NCBI GenBank assembly: GCA_963775625.1
Contig: CAVZJM010000011.1
Span: 62,001 to 126,000, forward strand
Length of the DNA stretch: 64,000 nt
From: JAIBJN01 sp963775625
GTDB lineage: Bacteria > Actinomycetota > Thermoleophilia > Gaiellales > Gaiellaceae
Reading direction: 5' to 3'
Part shown: piece by piece, positions 16,697 to 24,612 of the stretch
Layout: every line of letters starts with the position of its first letter
How positions within the stretch are numbered: position 1 is the stretch's first letter
Made by a program: the position numbers and the translations under genes
The notes under the pieces: generated by a model
Told to the model about the DNA's origin: nothing
Database searches by the model: none
The model's input: only the letters and a program-made list of their open reading frames with translations

Positions 16697-18082
16697 CTAG
16701 CCCGCCTCGGCGAGGAAGAGCTCGACGTTGCCCTCGATCCAGGCCGGCTGGGAGCGCCTGACTTCGTGCGCGCGCAGCTGGTAGGACGCGTAGCCGAGCC
16801 AGTAGGCGAGGACGAGGGCCTCGAGCAGCTTCGGATCGGGCTCGAGCCCGGTGCGGTGGCAGTAGCGCCGCACGGCATCGTCGCCGCCGTCGCGCGCCGA
16901 CGGCAGAAGCCGGTCGAGCACGGCGCGTCCCCACTGCTCGTCGCCGCCGTAGTCGACTCGCGTCAGCTGGAGGTGGCAGAGGTCGAGGAGCGGAAGCCGG
17001 CCGGGCCCGCCGGCGTCCCAGTCCAACACTCCGGACAGCCGGTCGCCCTCGGCGAGCAGGTTGCCGTGGAAGAAGTCCCCGTGCCCGAAGCCTCTCGGCA
17101 CGGCAGCGAGCGTCCGCTCGAGGTCGCGGGCGAGCTTCCGGGCGACGCCGGCGGAGTCCGGCCGGCACACCTCGGCGACGATCTCGGCCTGCTCGACGAG
17201 GCTCGCGGCGCTCTCCGCGGCGTCGCGGATCCGAGCGAGCGAGACGAGGAAGTCGAGGCAGTCCTCGAGGAGCGCCGGCGTCGTGACTCTGGGTGGGCTC
17301 GCTCCGGGGAGCAACCGCTCGAGCGACCAGGCGGCCAGGCCCGTGTGCCCGTGGGCGAGGGGCCAGGGGACTCGCTGGGCGACCCGGCCGGGGAGGTCGA
17401 CGCCTGCGAGCGCTTCGAGGGCCGCGAGCTGGGTGGTGATCTGAAGGCTGTCTGGACCGATCGCGACGCGAAGGACGGCGCCGTCCACCGCGAGCAGTAC
17501 GACGCCGGCCCGAACGGAGGCCCAGCGCGGCCGGAGCTCGAAGCCTACGTCTCGTTCGGCCGCCGCCAGAACGGTCTCCAGGACCGTGGGCGCGGTCGGC
17601 CCACGACGCCCGATCGCGAGCGCCCGCTCCGGCAGCACCTCCTTGAGCGAGCGGCTCGGCGTCTGCAGCCCGGGAAGCCGCGTGCGTTCCCTCAGGCCCC
17701 AGGGAAGCACCGACACGTTCTCGTAGCCACGTCCTCGGAGAGCGCGCTGTGCCTGAGCCGCGCGCAGCCGTGTCTCGAGCGACCGTACGAACCGACCCAA
17801 GGCGCGGACGAGAAGCGGCCGGCTTTCCCGGCGCAGCGTCTCCACGACGACGACCGCGAGCGGGGCCTCGCCGCGCAGAGCCTCGGCGGCGCGGACGATC
17901 TCGACCTCCGCCCCCGCGTCCGCGAGCTCGGCGCCCGCGTCTGCCAGGCACGCCGCGAGATCGCGATCGGCGACGCGAAAACGGCGGGCCTCGGCCGGCA
18001 CGACCACGGCCAGCCAGCCAGGCTCGGACCGCCCGGGTGCACTCACTCGGTTCCGGCCCGGCGTCGGCAGCTCGGAGGACAT
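16697..18082 (-). CDS. Aminoglycoside-phosphotransferase-like kinase domain protein
   Basis: 461 residues. The C-terminal half shows the APH/choline-kinase catalytic loop GFGHGDFFHGNLL and the metal-binding VLDWDAGGPGR. The N-terminal half (VSAPGRSEPGWLAVVVPA, ENVSVLPWGLRERTRL) looks like a separate alpha/beta region seen in polysaccharide-cluster members. It would phosphorylate a small hydroxylated substrate, possibly a sugar or amino alcohol. There is no membrane segment. It lies between the beta-helix gene and a divergent acetyltransferase. The substrate is unknown, and resistance to antibiotics should not be assumed. Confidence 0.65.
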   Translation of the reverse strand: MSSELPTPGRNRVSAPGRSEPGWLAVVVPAEARRFRVADRDLAACLADAGAELADAGAEVEIVRAAEALRGEAPLAVVVVETLRRESRPLLVRALGRFVRSLETRLRAAQAQRALRGRGYENVSVLPWGLRERTRLPGLQTPSRSLKEVLPERALAIGRRGPTAPTVLETVLAAAERDVGFELRPRWASVRAGVVLLAVDGAVLRVAIGPDSLQITTQLAALEALAGVDLPGRVAQRVPWPLAHGHTGLAAWSLERLLPGASPPRVTTPALLEDCLDFLVSLARIRDAAESAASLVEQAEIVAEVCRPDSAGVARKLARDLERTLAAVPRGFGHGDFFHGNLLAEGDRLSGVLDWDAGGPGRLPLLDLCHLQLTRVDYGGDEQWGRAVLDRLLPSARDGGDDAVRRYCHRTGLEPDPKLLEALVLAYWLGYASYQLRAHEVRRSQPAWIEGNVELFLAEAG

Positions 18083-18149
18083 GGTGATCCGAGAGTTTGC
18101 CCGACGCCGCTAGTGGAAGGGACGTGCCGAGTGAGCTAGCCTCGAAATC

Positions 18150-18776
18150 GTGGCGCGATCGACTGTGGCCGTCCGCCCGCTCGACGGGCATCCCGAGGCC
18201 GCCGCCCTCTACCCGGCGGTGGTCGAGCTGATCCACGAGGACGGAAACCCGTACTTCGACTGGTTCTTCGGCGACCCGGGACTCGCCGTCGCGACCTTGG
18301 CGGCCTGGATTCGCCGGCCCTCGTCGAAGGTCGCGGCGTCGCGGGTCACCCTGCTGCTCGCCGGCGACGCGCTCGCCGGAGGGATGGTGGCCCTCTCCGA
18401 CGACGAGCTCCGGCGCTACCGGCAGGCCGACGTCGTGGCGCTCCTCAAGAACACGGGCCCGGACAGGTCGGCGCGAGCGGAGCTCCTCGAGCGGATCCAG
18501 GCCTCGAATGGGCTGTTCGCCCCCGTCGGCTCCGAGGACTTCTACCTGAGCAAGATCGGCGTCCTTGCCCAGCATCGCGGCCTGGGGTTGGGTCGGACGC
18601 TCATGACCGAGTTCCTGGCTGCCGGACGAGCGGCGGGGTCGTCGCGCTTCCGCCTCGACGTCTCGGGCGACAACGAGCCGGCAGTCCGCCTCTACCGCTC
18701 CCTGGGGTTCGCGGTCGAATCCGAGAACGAACGCTCCGGCCTGCACTACCTCTCGATGGTCCTGGCCGAGACTTGA
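18150..18776 (+). CDS. GNAT-family N-acetyltransferase
   Basis: 208 residues starting with GTG at 18150. The acetyl-CoA loop is in KIGVLAQHRGLGLGRTLMTE (Q-x-x-G-x-G) and is followed by FRLDVSGDNEPAVRLYRSLGF, the standard motif B ending. The substrate is unknown. Its TGA overlaps the TTG start of the polysaccharide deacetylase (TTGA), so the two are translationally coupled and probably act on the same sugar or lipid intermediate. Confidence 0.8.
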   Translation: MARSTVAVRPLDGHPEAAALYPAVVELIHEDGNPYFDWFFGDPGLAVATLAAWIRRPSSKVAASRVTLLLAGDALAGGMVALSDDELRRYRQADVVALLKNTGPDRSARAELLERIQASNGLFAPVGSEDFYLSKIGVLAQHRGLGLGRTLMTEFLAAGRAAGSSRFRLDVSGDNEPAVRLYRSLGFAVESENERSGLHYLSMVLAET

Positions 18777-19507
18777 AGTCTCACCCGCTCACGGTCTGCT
18801 ACCACGCGCTCTCCGACGAGTGGGAGCACAAGCTCGCGGTCACCCCCCGGGCCTTCGAGCAGCAGCTCCGAGGGCTCCTCCGACGAGGCTTCCGTCCGGC
18901 CGGCGTCGACGAGGCGGTCGCAGGGCACGGACGGCTCCTCCACGTGACCTTCGACGACGCCTACGTAAGCATCGGGCTCGCTGTGCCCGTGCTCGAGCGC
19001 TTGCGGATTCCCGCGACGGTCTTCGCCGCGACGTCCTACGCCGACGACGGCCGTGCCCTCGACGTGCCCGAGCTCGCGTCGGAGGTGGCAGCCCATCCCG
19101 GCCACCTCGCGACGATGGGCTGGGACCAGATGCGGGCGCTGGCCGAGCGAGGCATCGAGATCGGGTCGCACACGTGCTCGCATCCTCACCTCCGGTCGCT
19201 CGGCGACGCCGAGCTCGAAAGCGAGCTGCGGGACTCCCGGGTGCGCTGCGAGGACGAGCTCGGCCGGCCGTGCCGGTTCTTCGCCTACCCCTACGGAGAG
19301 CACGACGCCCGCATCCAGGCCGCCGTGCTCCGGGCCGGGTACCGAGCCGCGTTCGCACTGCGGCGAGGCGCCGACACCTCGAACCGGTTCGCGCTCCCAC
19401 GGGTCGACCTCTACCGCGGCGACTCGCTCCTCCGGGCGATGCTGAAGACGTCGTTCGTCGGCAAGCCGACGTCCAAGGTCCTTGCACTCGTCCGCGGGCC
19501 CTCTTAG
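18773..19507 (+). CDS. Polysaccharide deacetylase (NodB fold, CE4)
   Basis: 244 residues. NodB motifs are in order: HVTFDDAY (metal Asp pair), SHTCSHPHLRSL (metal histidines) and FFAYPYGEHD. It removes N- or O-acetyl groups from a carbohydrate. No signal peptide is seen, which suggests action on a cytoplasmic precursor. The start is TTG overlapping the upstream GNAT stop. The TAG stop lies in the left end of repeat copy D. Confidence 0.85.
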   Translation: MKSHPLTVCYHALSDEWEHKLAVTPRAFEQQLRGLLRRGFRPAGVDEAVAGHGRLLHVTFDDAYVSIGLAVPVLERLRIPATVFAATSYADDGRALDVPELASEVAAHPGHLATMGWDQMRALAERGIEIGSHTCSHPHLRSLGDAELESELRDSRVRCEDELGRPCRFFAYPYGEHDARIQAAVLRAGYRAAFALRRGADTSNRFALPRVDLYRGDSLLRAMLKTSFVGKPTSKVLALVRGPS

Positions 19508-19671
19508 AGCTCGGTTCATAATGACGACTCGTCGCCGGGGTGTCCTGGGCGAGTGCGAGGCAAGGACGCAGAGAGCGCTCGTATTCGAGATACGGGCGCG
19601 ACCGAGGACGCGGCATCGCGCCGTCCAGGGCGGCCCGGCGGCACCGTGCTCATTGTGAATCGAGCTCTTAG
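19503..19671 (+). repeat. Structured dispersed repeat, copy D (forward)
   Basis: CTTAGAGCTCGGTTCATAATGA (19503-19524) pairs with 19650-19671 at 21 of 22 positions, two of them G-T. Compared with copy A the stem has swapped an A-T for a G-C pair. The central hairpin lacks one base. It sits between two converging genes and gives both their stop codons: TAG at 19505-19507 and TTA (TAA on the minus strand) at 19668-19670. Confidence 0.85.
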
Positions 19672-20774
19672 TCGCCGTCGAAGGGCTCGAGGTGGTGTCC
19701 CATCCACCAATCGCCCTCCAGGCGGGTCACGAGCGCCTGTCCCGACTGAATGGAACCGAGGATCTCGTCGCGTCGTGAGTGCACGAGCGCGAGATAGCCG
19801 CTCGCGTGGAGGACGCAGTGTCGCCTCGACAGCGGCCCGAGCAGGCGCGCCTCGACACGACCCTGGACCGCAGATGCACCGCGCGCGTGCGCGTCCTCGA
19901 AGAGGTCGTCGAGGACGTCGTCGACGCCGCGGTCTCCGGCCACGACCTGAAGCACTTGGCCGATCCCTCCCTCGGGAAGGTAGTAGACGTACCAGCCGCG
20001 AACGCGTTCGTCGGCTCCGTGGACGAGTCGTGCGACGAGGGCGCCACGCTTCCGGACGCGCGCGAGCTCGGGGAGGAGCCAGTCGAGAAACCGCTCGTCT
20101 TCATACGCCGGCCGCAGTCGGAGCCGGCCGGCCACGGCGGGCAGGTGCTCCGCTACCGCCCCTGGGGACAGTTCCTCGCTCCGCGTGCCGGCTGCCGGCG
20201 CGCCGAGCCTGCCGGGAGCGACCCGGCCGCTGACCGCGTCGAGGCCCGATAACACGGGGCGGATCGGCTCCGGAACGCTCTCGGCGTTGCGGCGTCTCGC
20301 CCGCAGCTCCGCCCCGAACCGCCACGGCCGGAAGACACGTACCCAGCCGACGGAGTGCAGGTGAGCGGTCCAGCCGCCGAGACCCTCCCACAGGCGCTGC
20401 GCGTCCGGGGAGGCGGTGTCGGTGACGGTGAAGTCCTGTGACCCTGCCAGGTATTCCTTGACGAGAAACGCTCCCGCAGCCTGGCTACGAACGCCGGGGT
20501 CCGTCACGAGCTGACCGCTGACGGCCATCCGGGCCGGCCGCCCGTCGAGGACGAAGCGCCGGACGCTCGAGCCGAGGAATCCCTTGATCGTCCCGTCGAC
20601 GACGTAGACGAGCGAGGGGATCTCCGGATCTGCCCAGGGGTCGCCGAAGAGCATGTCCTCGAAATAGGCGGCAAGTCCCGGTGGAGCCGTGGTCGACCCC
20701 GACCGGGCGACTTGCTCGTAGAGGCTCGCGACCTGTGGGAGATCGTCCTGGACGAGGGGGCGAATCTCCGCCAC
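19668..20774 (-). CDS. GNAT-like acyltransferase of the carrier-protein module
   Basis: 368 residues. The N-terminal half reads as a GNAT domain (IRPLVQDDLPQVASLYEQVA, VDGTIKGFLGSSVRR, AVSGQLVTDPGVRSQAAGA), the C-terminal half as a second weaker GNAT fold ending WMGHHLEPFDGD. It begins 8 bases after the acyl carrier protein gene, so it is the last member of a tight operon. A plausible job is moving an aminoacyl or acyl group from the carrier protein to a sugar, but that is inferred from context. Confidence 0.65.
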   Translation of the reverse strand: MAEIRPLVQDDLPQVASLYEQVARSGSTTAPPGLAAYFEDMLFGDPWADPEIPSLVYVVDGTIKGFLGSSVRRFVLDGRPARMAVSGQLVTDPGVRSQAAGAFLVKEYLAGSQDFTVTDTASPDAQRLWEGLGGWTAHLHSVGWVRVFRPWRFGAELRARRRNAESVPEPIRPVLSGLDAVSGRVAPGRLGAPAAGTRSEELSPGAVAEHLPAVAGRLRLRPAYEDERFLDWLLPELARVRKRGALVARLVHGADERVRGWYVYYLPEGGIGQVLQVVAGDRGVDDVLDDLFEDAHARGASAVQGRVEARLLGPLSRRHCVLHASGYLALVHSRRDEILGSIQSGQALVTRLEGDWWMGHHLEPFDGD

Positions 20775-20782
20775 CGGCCCGG

Positions 20783-21037
20783 CTACCTCCCTGTTGAGCC
20801 GTTCACGCTGACGATGAGCTCGCTGATCGTGCGGACGCTGCGAAAGCTGTCGATCTCGAGCTCGTCGAGCGGGACGTCGACCCCGAACTCCGTCTCGATC
20901 GCCACGAGCAGCTCTACGAGCGCGAGGGAGTCCATGAGCCCGGAGGCGATGAGGTCGGTGTCCTCCGAGGGAGGCGTCCGCTCGAGGACCTCCTGGAAGA
21001 GGCGCTGGACGCGCTCGCTGGTGCTCGCCTGCTCCAT
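20783..21037 (-). CDS. Acyl/peptidyl carrier protein
   Basis: 84 residues with the phosphopantetheine site D-S-L in LIASGLMDSLALVELLVAIE. The three-helix pattern (VQRLFQEVLERT, DELEIDSFRSVRTISELI) is standard. It starts 4 bases after the adenylating enzyme gene, which should load its arm. The closest functional parallel is DltC-like or stand-alone peptidyl carrier proteins. A phosphopantetheinyl transferase is not in the window. Confidence 0.85.
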   Translation of the reverse strand: MEQASTSERVQRLFQEVLERTPPSEDTDLIASGLMDSLALVELLVAIETEFGVDVPLDELEIDSFRSVRTISELIVSVNGSTGR

Positions 21038-21041
21038 CCTT

Positions 21042-22682
21042 CTAGGCCCGAGGCTCCGCGGCGGCCGCGGCCGCAGGTGAGCCCTCGGCGTCCGGCGCGC
21101 GCTCGAAATGCTCCCTGAGCGCTCGCCGGTCGATCTTGCCGTTGACGTTCTTGGGCAACGCATCCATGACGAGCCACCGGCTCGGGACCATATACGCGGG
21201 CACGAGTGCTCGGAGCTGCGCGCCGACGTCAGCGGGCTTGACGCCCGTCCCGGGCGCCGAGGCGTACGCGCAACAGATCGCCGTGCCCTCGAACCCGCCC
21301 ACGTCGACGCCGACGACGGCGGATTCGGCCACAACGTCGAGGCTCGTCAGCGCGGTCTCGATCTCGCCCAGCTCGATTCGGTATCCGCGATGCTTGATCT
21401 GCGAGTCCGCCCGGCCGAGGAAGTAGACGAGCCCGTCGTCGAGGACCTTGGCGAGATCGCCCGTCCGGTAGATGCGCCCCTGAGGACCAGGGACCTGTGG
21501 GCCCGACAGGAAGGCGGCCCGGGTCTTCTCCTCGTCGCGCCAGTAGCCGGGGCTGAGCCCGACGCCGCCGATGAAGAGGTCGCCGATCTCTCCGGTGGGC
21601 ACCGGCCGAAGCTTGTCGTCGAGGACGAGAAGGTCCTCTCCCGCGCAGGGGACCCCGATGGGGATCGGGTCGGTCTCCGTCGCGGGAAGAGCCGGCACGG
21701 AGTAGTAGCTGCTCGCGATCGTCGCCTCCGTCGGGCCGTAGAGGTTGGTGAAGGTCGCGTGCGGAAGCCGCTCCATCCAGTAGAGGAGAATCGGCGTGGG
21801 CAGCACCTCGCCGCACCAGAGCACCCGTTTCAAGGCGGGGAAGTCGTCGTGCCGAACGACGTCGAACTTCGCCATGTACGAGAAGATGGACGGAACGGCG
21901 AACCACTGCGTGAGCTCGGAGCGCCTGATGAAGTCGGCCAGCTTGTGCGGGAGCAGGCTCGTCGCGGCAGGCACGAGGTGAAGCTCGGCGCCCGCACAGA
22001 ACGTCCCGTAGATGTCGAAGGTCGAGAGGTCGAAGTGGAGCGGCGGGTGGCCCGAGATGCGATCCTCCGGCGACGTCCCGAAGTACGAAGTCGCCCATTC
22101 GACGAAGTGAACGACATTCGAGTGGGTGATCACGACGCCCTTCGGCGCGCCCGTCGAGCCCGAGGTGAACAGGAGATGGGCGGCGTCGCGCGTCGTGTTT
22201 GCAGCCGGCAGGGGTTGCGCCGGCAGGCGCTCCCAGTCCTTGCGGGTGAACGCCACCTCGAGAGGGCTGTCGCCGGCCGCTTCGTCCACGAGCCCGACGA
22301 CCGGAGGCTGCGGAACGTCGGCCGCCACGAGAACCTCGGCGAGCAGCGCGAGCTCCGCGCTGCTCGCGAGCACGACGGCGGGCTCGGAAGCCTCGATGAT
22401 CTTGGCGGTGCGTACGGCGGGGCTGGCGATGTCGATGGGCACATAGGCGCAGTCGGCCTTCAGCGCCCCATGCATGCTCAGCACGGCGTCGGGGCTCTTC
22501 GGCTGAAAGAGGCAGATCCGGTCGCCGCGACCGCAGCCCGCGTCGCGCAGCAGGCGAGCGAGGCGATTGCCTCCCTCCTCGAGCTCCGCGTAGGTCAGGC
22601 GCTCGTCGCCCATGGCGACGGCGACGGCCTCCGGCCGCTTCTCGGCCTGGCGGGCCGCGTACTCCTGCAGCAGCTCCGTCAA
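21042..22682 (-). CDS. Amino acid adenylation enzyme (DltA/NRPS A-domain type)
   Basis: 546 residues of the ANL superfamily. Core motifs: LTYAELEEGGNRLA, LLFTSGSTGAPKGV (A3), FDLSTFDIYGTFCAGA (A4), NLYGPTEATIA (A5), GELGDLFIGG-like region GEIGDLFIGGVGLSPGYW (A6), YRTGDLA (A7), GRADSQIKHRGYRIELGEIE (A8) and PKNVNGKIDRRAL with the catalytic lysine (A10). It activates a carboxylic or amino acid with ATP and loads the carrier protein next door. The start is TTG overlapping the nucleotidyltransferase stop (TTGA). The acid specificity cannot be read reliably by eye. Confidence 0.85.
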   Translation of the reverse strand: MTELLQEYAARQAEKRPEAVAVAMGDERLTYAELEEGGNRLARLLRDAGCGRGDRICLFQPKSPDAVLSMHGALKADCAYVPIDIASPAVRTAKIIEASEPAVVLASSAELALLAEVLVAADVPQPPVVGLVDEAAGDSPLEVAFTRKDWERLPAQPLPAANTTRDAAHLLFTSGSTGAPKGVVITHSNVVHFVEWATSYFGTSPEDRISGHPPLHFDLSTFDIYGTFCAGAELHLVPAATSLLPHKLADFIRRSELTQWFAVPSIFSYMAKFDVVRHDDFPALKRVLWCGEVLPTPILLYWMERLPHATFTNLYGPTEATIASSYYSVPALPATETDPIPIGVPCAGEDLLVLDDKLRPVPTGEIGDLFIGGVGLSPGYWRDEEKTRAAFLSGPQVPGPQGRIYRTGDLAKVLDDGLVYFLGRADSQIKHRGYRIELGEIETALTSLDVVAESAVVGVDVGGFEGTAICCAYASAPGTGVKPADVGAQLRALVPAYMVPSRWLVMDALPKNVNGKIDRRALREHFERAPDAEGSPAAAAAAEPRA

Positions 22683-23560
22683 GGGGCCGCGGGCTCCGGC
22701 GTGCCGTCGGTCAGGCGCCGGCTCGCCGACTCGAGGGCTGTGGTGTTCCCCGAGCCGCCGTTCACGGCGCCGTTCCCGTTGCCGTTGCCGTTCTGGCTCG
22801 TCCAAGCGTGCACGGCCTGCTCGTAGTCCTCCTGCCGTCCGATGTCGAACCACAGCCCGTCGTAGCGATACGCGCCCAGGCGCTCACCGCGGCCAAGGAG
22901 GTCGTGCACGAGGTCCGGGATGTCGAAGGATCGACCGTCCGGAATACGCTCGAGGACGGACGGCTCGAGGACGTAGATGCCCATGCTCACCTCGGAGTGG
23001 AGCTCCGGCTTCTCCTTGTACCCGACGATCTCGTAGCTGTCGCCGTCCGTCGCCAGCTGGAGCACGCCGTAGTCGATCGCGATCGAGCGCTCGTGAGTCG
23101 CGATCGTCAGGGCGTTTCCCCTCGAGCGGTGGTGCCGGACGAGGTCCCCGTAGTCGAGGCCCGTGAGGACGTCGCCGTTCATGACCAGGAACGTTTCGTC
23201 CAACCCGGGTACGAGCCGGAGCGGGCCGGCCGTCCCGAGCGCCTCCTCCTCCCGGACGTACGCGATAGTCGCCCCGCCGTTCACGCGACTGTCGAACACC
23301 GCCTGGATGAGGTGCGACAGGTAGCCGACGCAGAACGTGATATCCGTGATGCCGCAGGCCTCGAGCTGGTCGACGACGAGCTCGAGGATCGCGCGCTCGC
23401 CCACGGGCATGAGCGGCTTCGGCAGCACCGACGTGTACGGCGCGAGCCTGGTGCCGCGCCCCCCTGCGAGGACTACCGCCTTCGTGACATGCGCCGCCGA
23501 TCCGTTGGCGCGGACGCCGGGGGCGGCCTTGGGCTTCCCGTTGACGTGCGCCAGAGTCAC
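22679..23560 (-). CDS. Sugar-phosphate nucleotidyltransferase
   Basis: 293 residues. VVLAGGRGTRLAPYTSVLPK carries the G-x-G-T-R-x nucleotide loop, followed by KPLMPVGERAILELVV. Later VMNGDVLTGLDYGDL holds the metal aspartate and GLWFDIGRQEDYEQA closes the domain. It makes an NDP-sugar from NTP and sugar 1-phosphate for the polysaccharide. The GTG start overlaps the stop of the sugar transferase. The C-terminal tail contains a short Asn-Gly repeat (NGNGNGNG), probably a flexible linker. Confidence 0.85.
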   Translation of the reverse strand: MTLAHVNGKPKAAPGVRANGSAAHVTKAVVLAGGRGTRLAPYTSVLPKPLMPVGERAILELVVDQLEACGITDITFCVGYLSHLIQAVFDSRVNGGATIAYVREEEALGTAGPLRLVPGLDETFLVMNGDVLTGLDYGDLVRHHRSRGNALTIATHERSIAIDYGVLQLATDGDSYEIVGYKEKPELHSEVSMGIYVLEPSVLERIPDGRSFDIPDLVHDLLGRGERLGAYRYDGLWFDIGRQEDYEQAVHAWTSQNGNGNGNGAVNGGSGNTTALESASRRLTDGTPEPAAP

Positions 23561-24420
23561 CGCCCCACCGCCCGACCTACGGGCGCAGCCTCCGCCCGCG
23601 ACGCTTCGCGCGCCGCCTCCTCCGCCCGCGACGCGTCGCGCGCCACCCGCAGCCCCAGCTCGGCCGTCTCGCGATGGACGGCTACATCGCGACGCATGAG
23701 CACGGCGATCGCGGTCCACGCCAGGATCCGGAGATCCAGGGGGGTCGAGCGGCGTCCGACGTAGAGGCAGTCGAGCCGCGCCTTCTGGGGAAGCAGCCGC
23801 CTGACATAGTCGCCGACGCGGTCCTCGGGGTCCAGGATCTCGCTCTCGCGAGCGAACGCCAGCTGGGTCAGCCCTGTGATGCCCGGACGGACAGTGAGGA
23901 TCGTCTCGTACAGCTGTCCCTCGAGCTGCACGAATCCGGAGTCCTCGGGACGAGGCCCGACGAGGCTCATGTCGCCCTTGAGCACGTTCCAGAGCTGTGG
24001 CAGCTCGTCGAGCTTCGAGGCCGCCAGGAAGTGCCCTACCCGCGTGAAGCGGTCATCGGTGGGCGACGTCAGCGCGATCCCGGCTGCGTCGCGCCGCATC
24101 TTGCGGAACTTCAGCATGCCGAACTCCCATCCACCGCGGCCGACGCGCCTGCAGCGAATGAAGACGGGTCCTCGGCTGTCGAACTTGATGACCAGCGCGA
24201 CGACGAGAATGATTGGCGACGACACCAGCAGCAGCGCCGCCGAGACGAGGACGTCCAGCACGCGCTTGACCGCGAGGCCGCCTGGCGTGGCAGCGCTCGC
24301 CGTCCACGCGAACGCCCCGGTGTCCAGCGCGAGCCGGTCCGACCGCTGAAAATCATTGCTCCCGAGGGTCGCCTCGTCGTGAGGGCGATTCCCTCGAGAG
24401 CTTGCCGCAGTTTCCCGCAT
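23557..24420 (-). CDS. Priming sugar transferase (bacterial sugar transferase, WbaP/RfbP type)
   Basis: 287 residues. One N-terminal membrane helix (VLDVLVSAALLLVSSPIILV) precedes the cytoplasmic catalytic part, with MLKFRKMRRDA, KLDELPQLWNVLKGDMS and LVGPRPE, the signature of polyprenyl-phosphate hexose-1-phosphate transferases. It starts repeat-unit assembly by moving a sugar phosphate to undecaprenyl phosphate. The C terminus has an alanine/arginine/glutamate repeat (RDASRAEEAAREASRAEA) encoded by a short tandem DNA repeat. It heads a five-gene overlapping operon running to 19668. Confidence 0.88.
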   Translation of the reverse strand: MRETAASSRGNRPHDEATLGSNDFQRSDRLALDTGAFAWTASAATPGGLAVKRVLDVLVSAALLLVSSPIILVVALVIKFDSRGPVFIRCRRVGRGGWEFGMLKFRKMRRDAAGIALTSPTDDRFTRVGHFLAASKLDELPQLWNVLKGDMSLVGPRPEDSGFVQLEGQLYETILTVRPGITGLTQLAFARESEILDPEDRVGDYVRRLLPQKARLDCLYVGRRSTPLDLRILAWTAIAVLMRRDVAVHRETAELGLRVARDASRAEEAAREASRAEAAPVGRAVGR

Positions 24421-24612
24421 GCCCCTCGGTTCTAAGGCGCGTTCGCCTTTGTGCGAGTTATCCCTAGAAGCAAGACCTAACAGAGTCGGGCGCTGTCTGG
24501 AAGGCCTAACCGGAAAAACCAGCCTGAGGAGGGTGCCTCTCCTAGCCTTTTGGCGGGTTTCGGCGGATATTTTGGCGATGCCGCGCCGTCGGCTCGCCCA
24601 CGTCGGGGATCC
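24421..24612. other. 192-base leader region upstream of the priming transferase
   Basis: No gene is visible. On the leftward strand there is a small hairpin (AGGAGAGG around CCCTCCT, near 24525-24545) and A/T-richer words, consistent with a promoter and leader for the sugar transferase operon. I could not match it to a known riboswitch. Confidence 0.35.

Noticed and set aside
15057..18746. 1,229-codon leftward frame spanning several genes
   Set aside because: Only a short part of it (the FN3 region) is real and belongs to the frameshifted beta-helix gene. The rest is antisense or out-of-frame arginine-rich sequence.
24421..24612. Possible riboswitch upstream of the priming sugar transferase
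   Set aside because: I could not find a conserved core of c-di-GMP or other known classes, only a weak hairpin.
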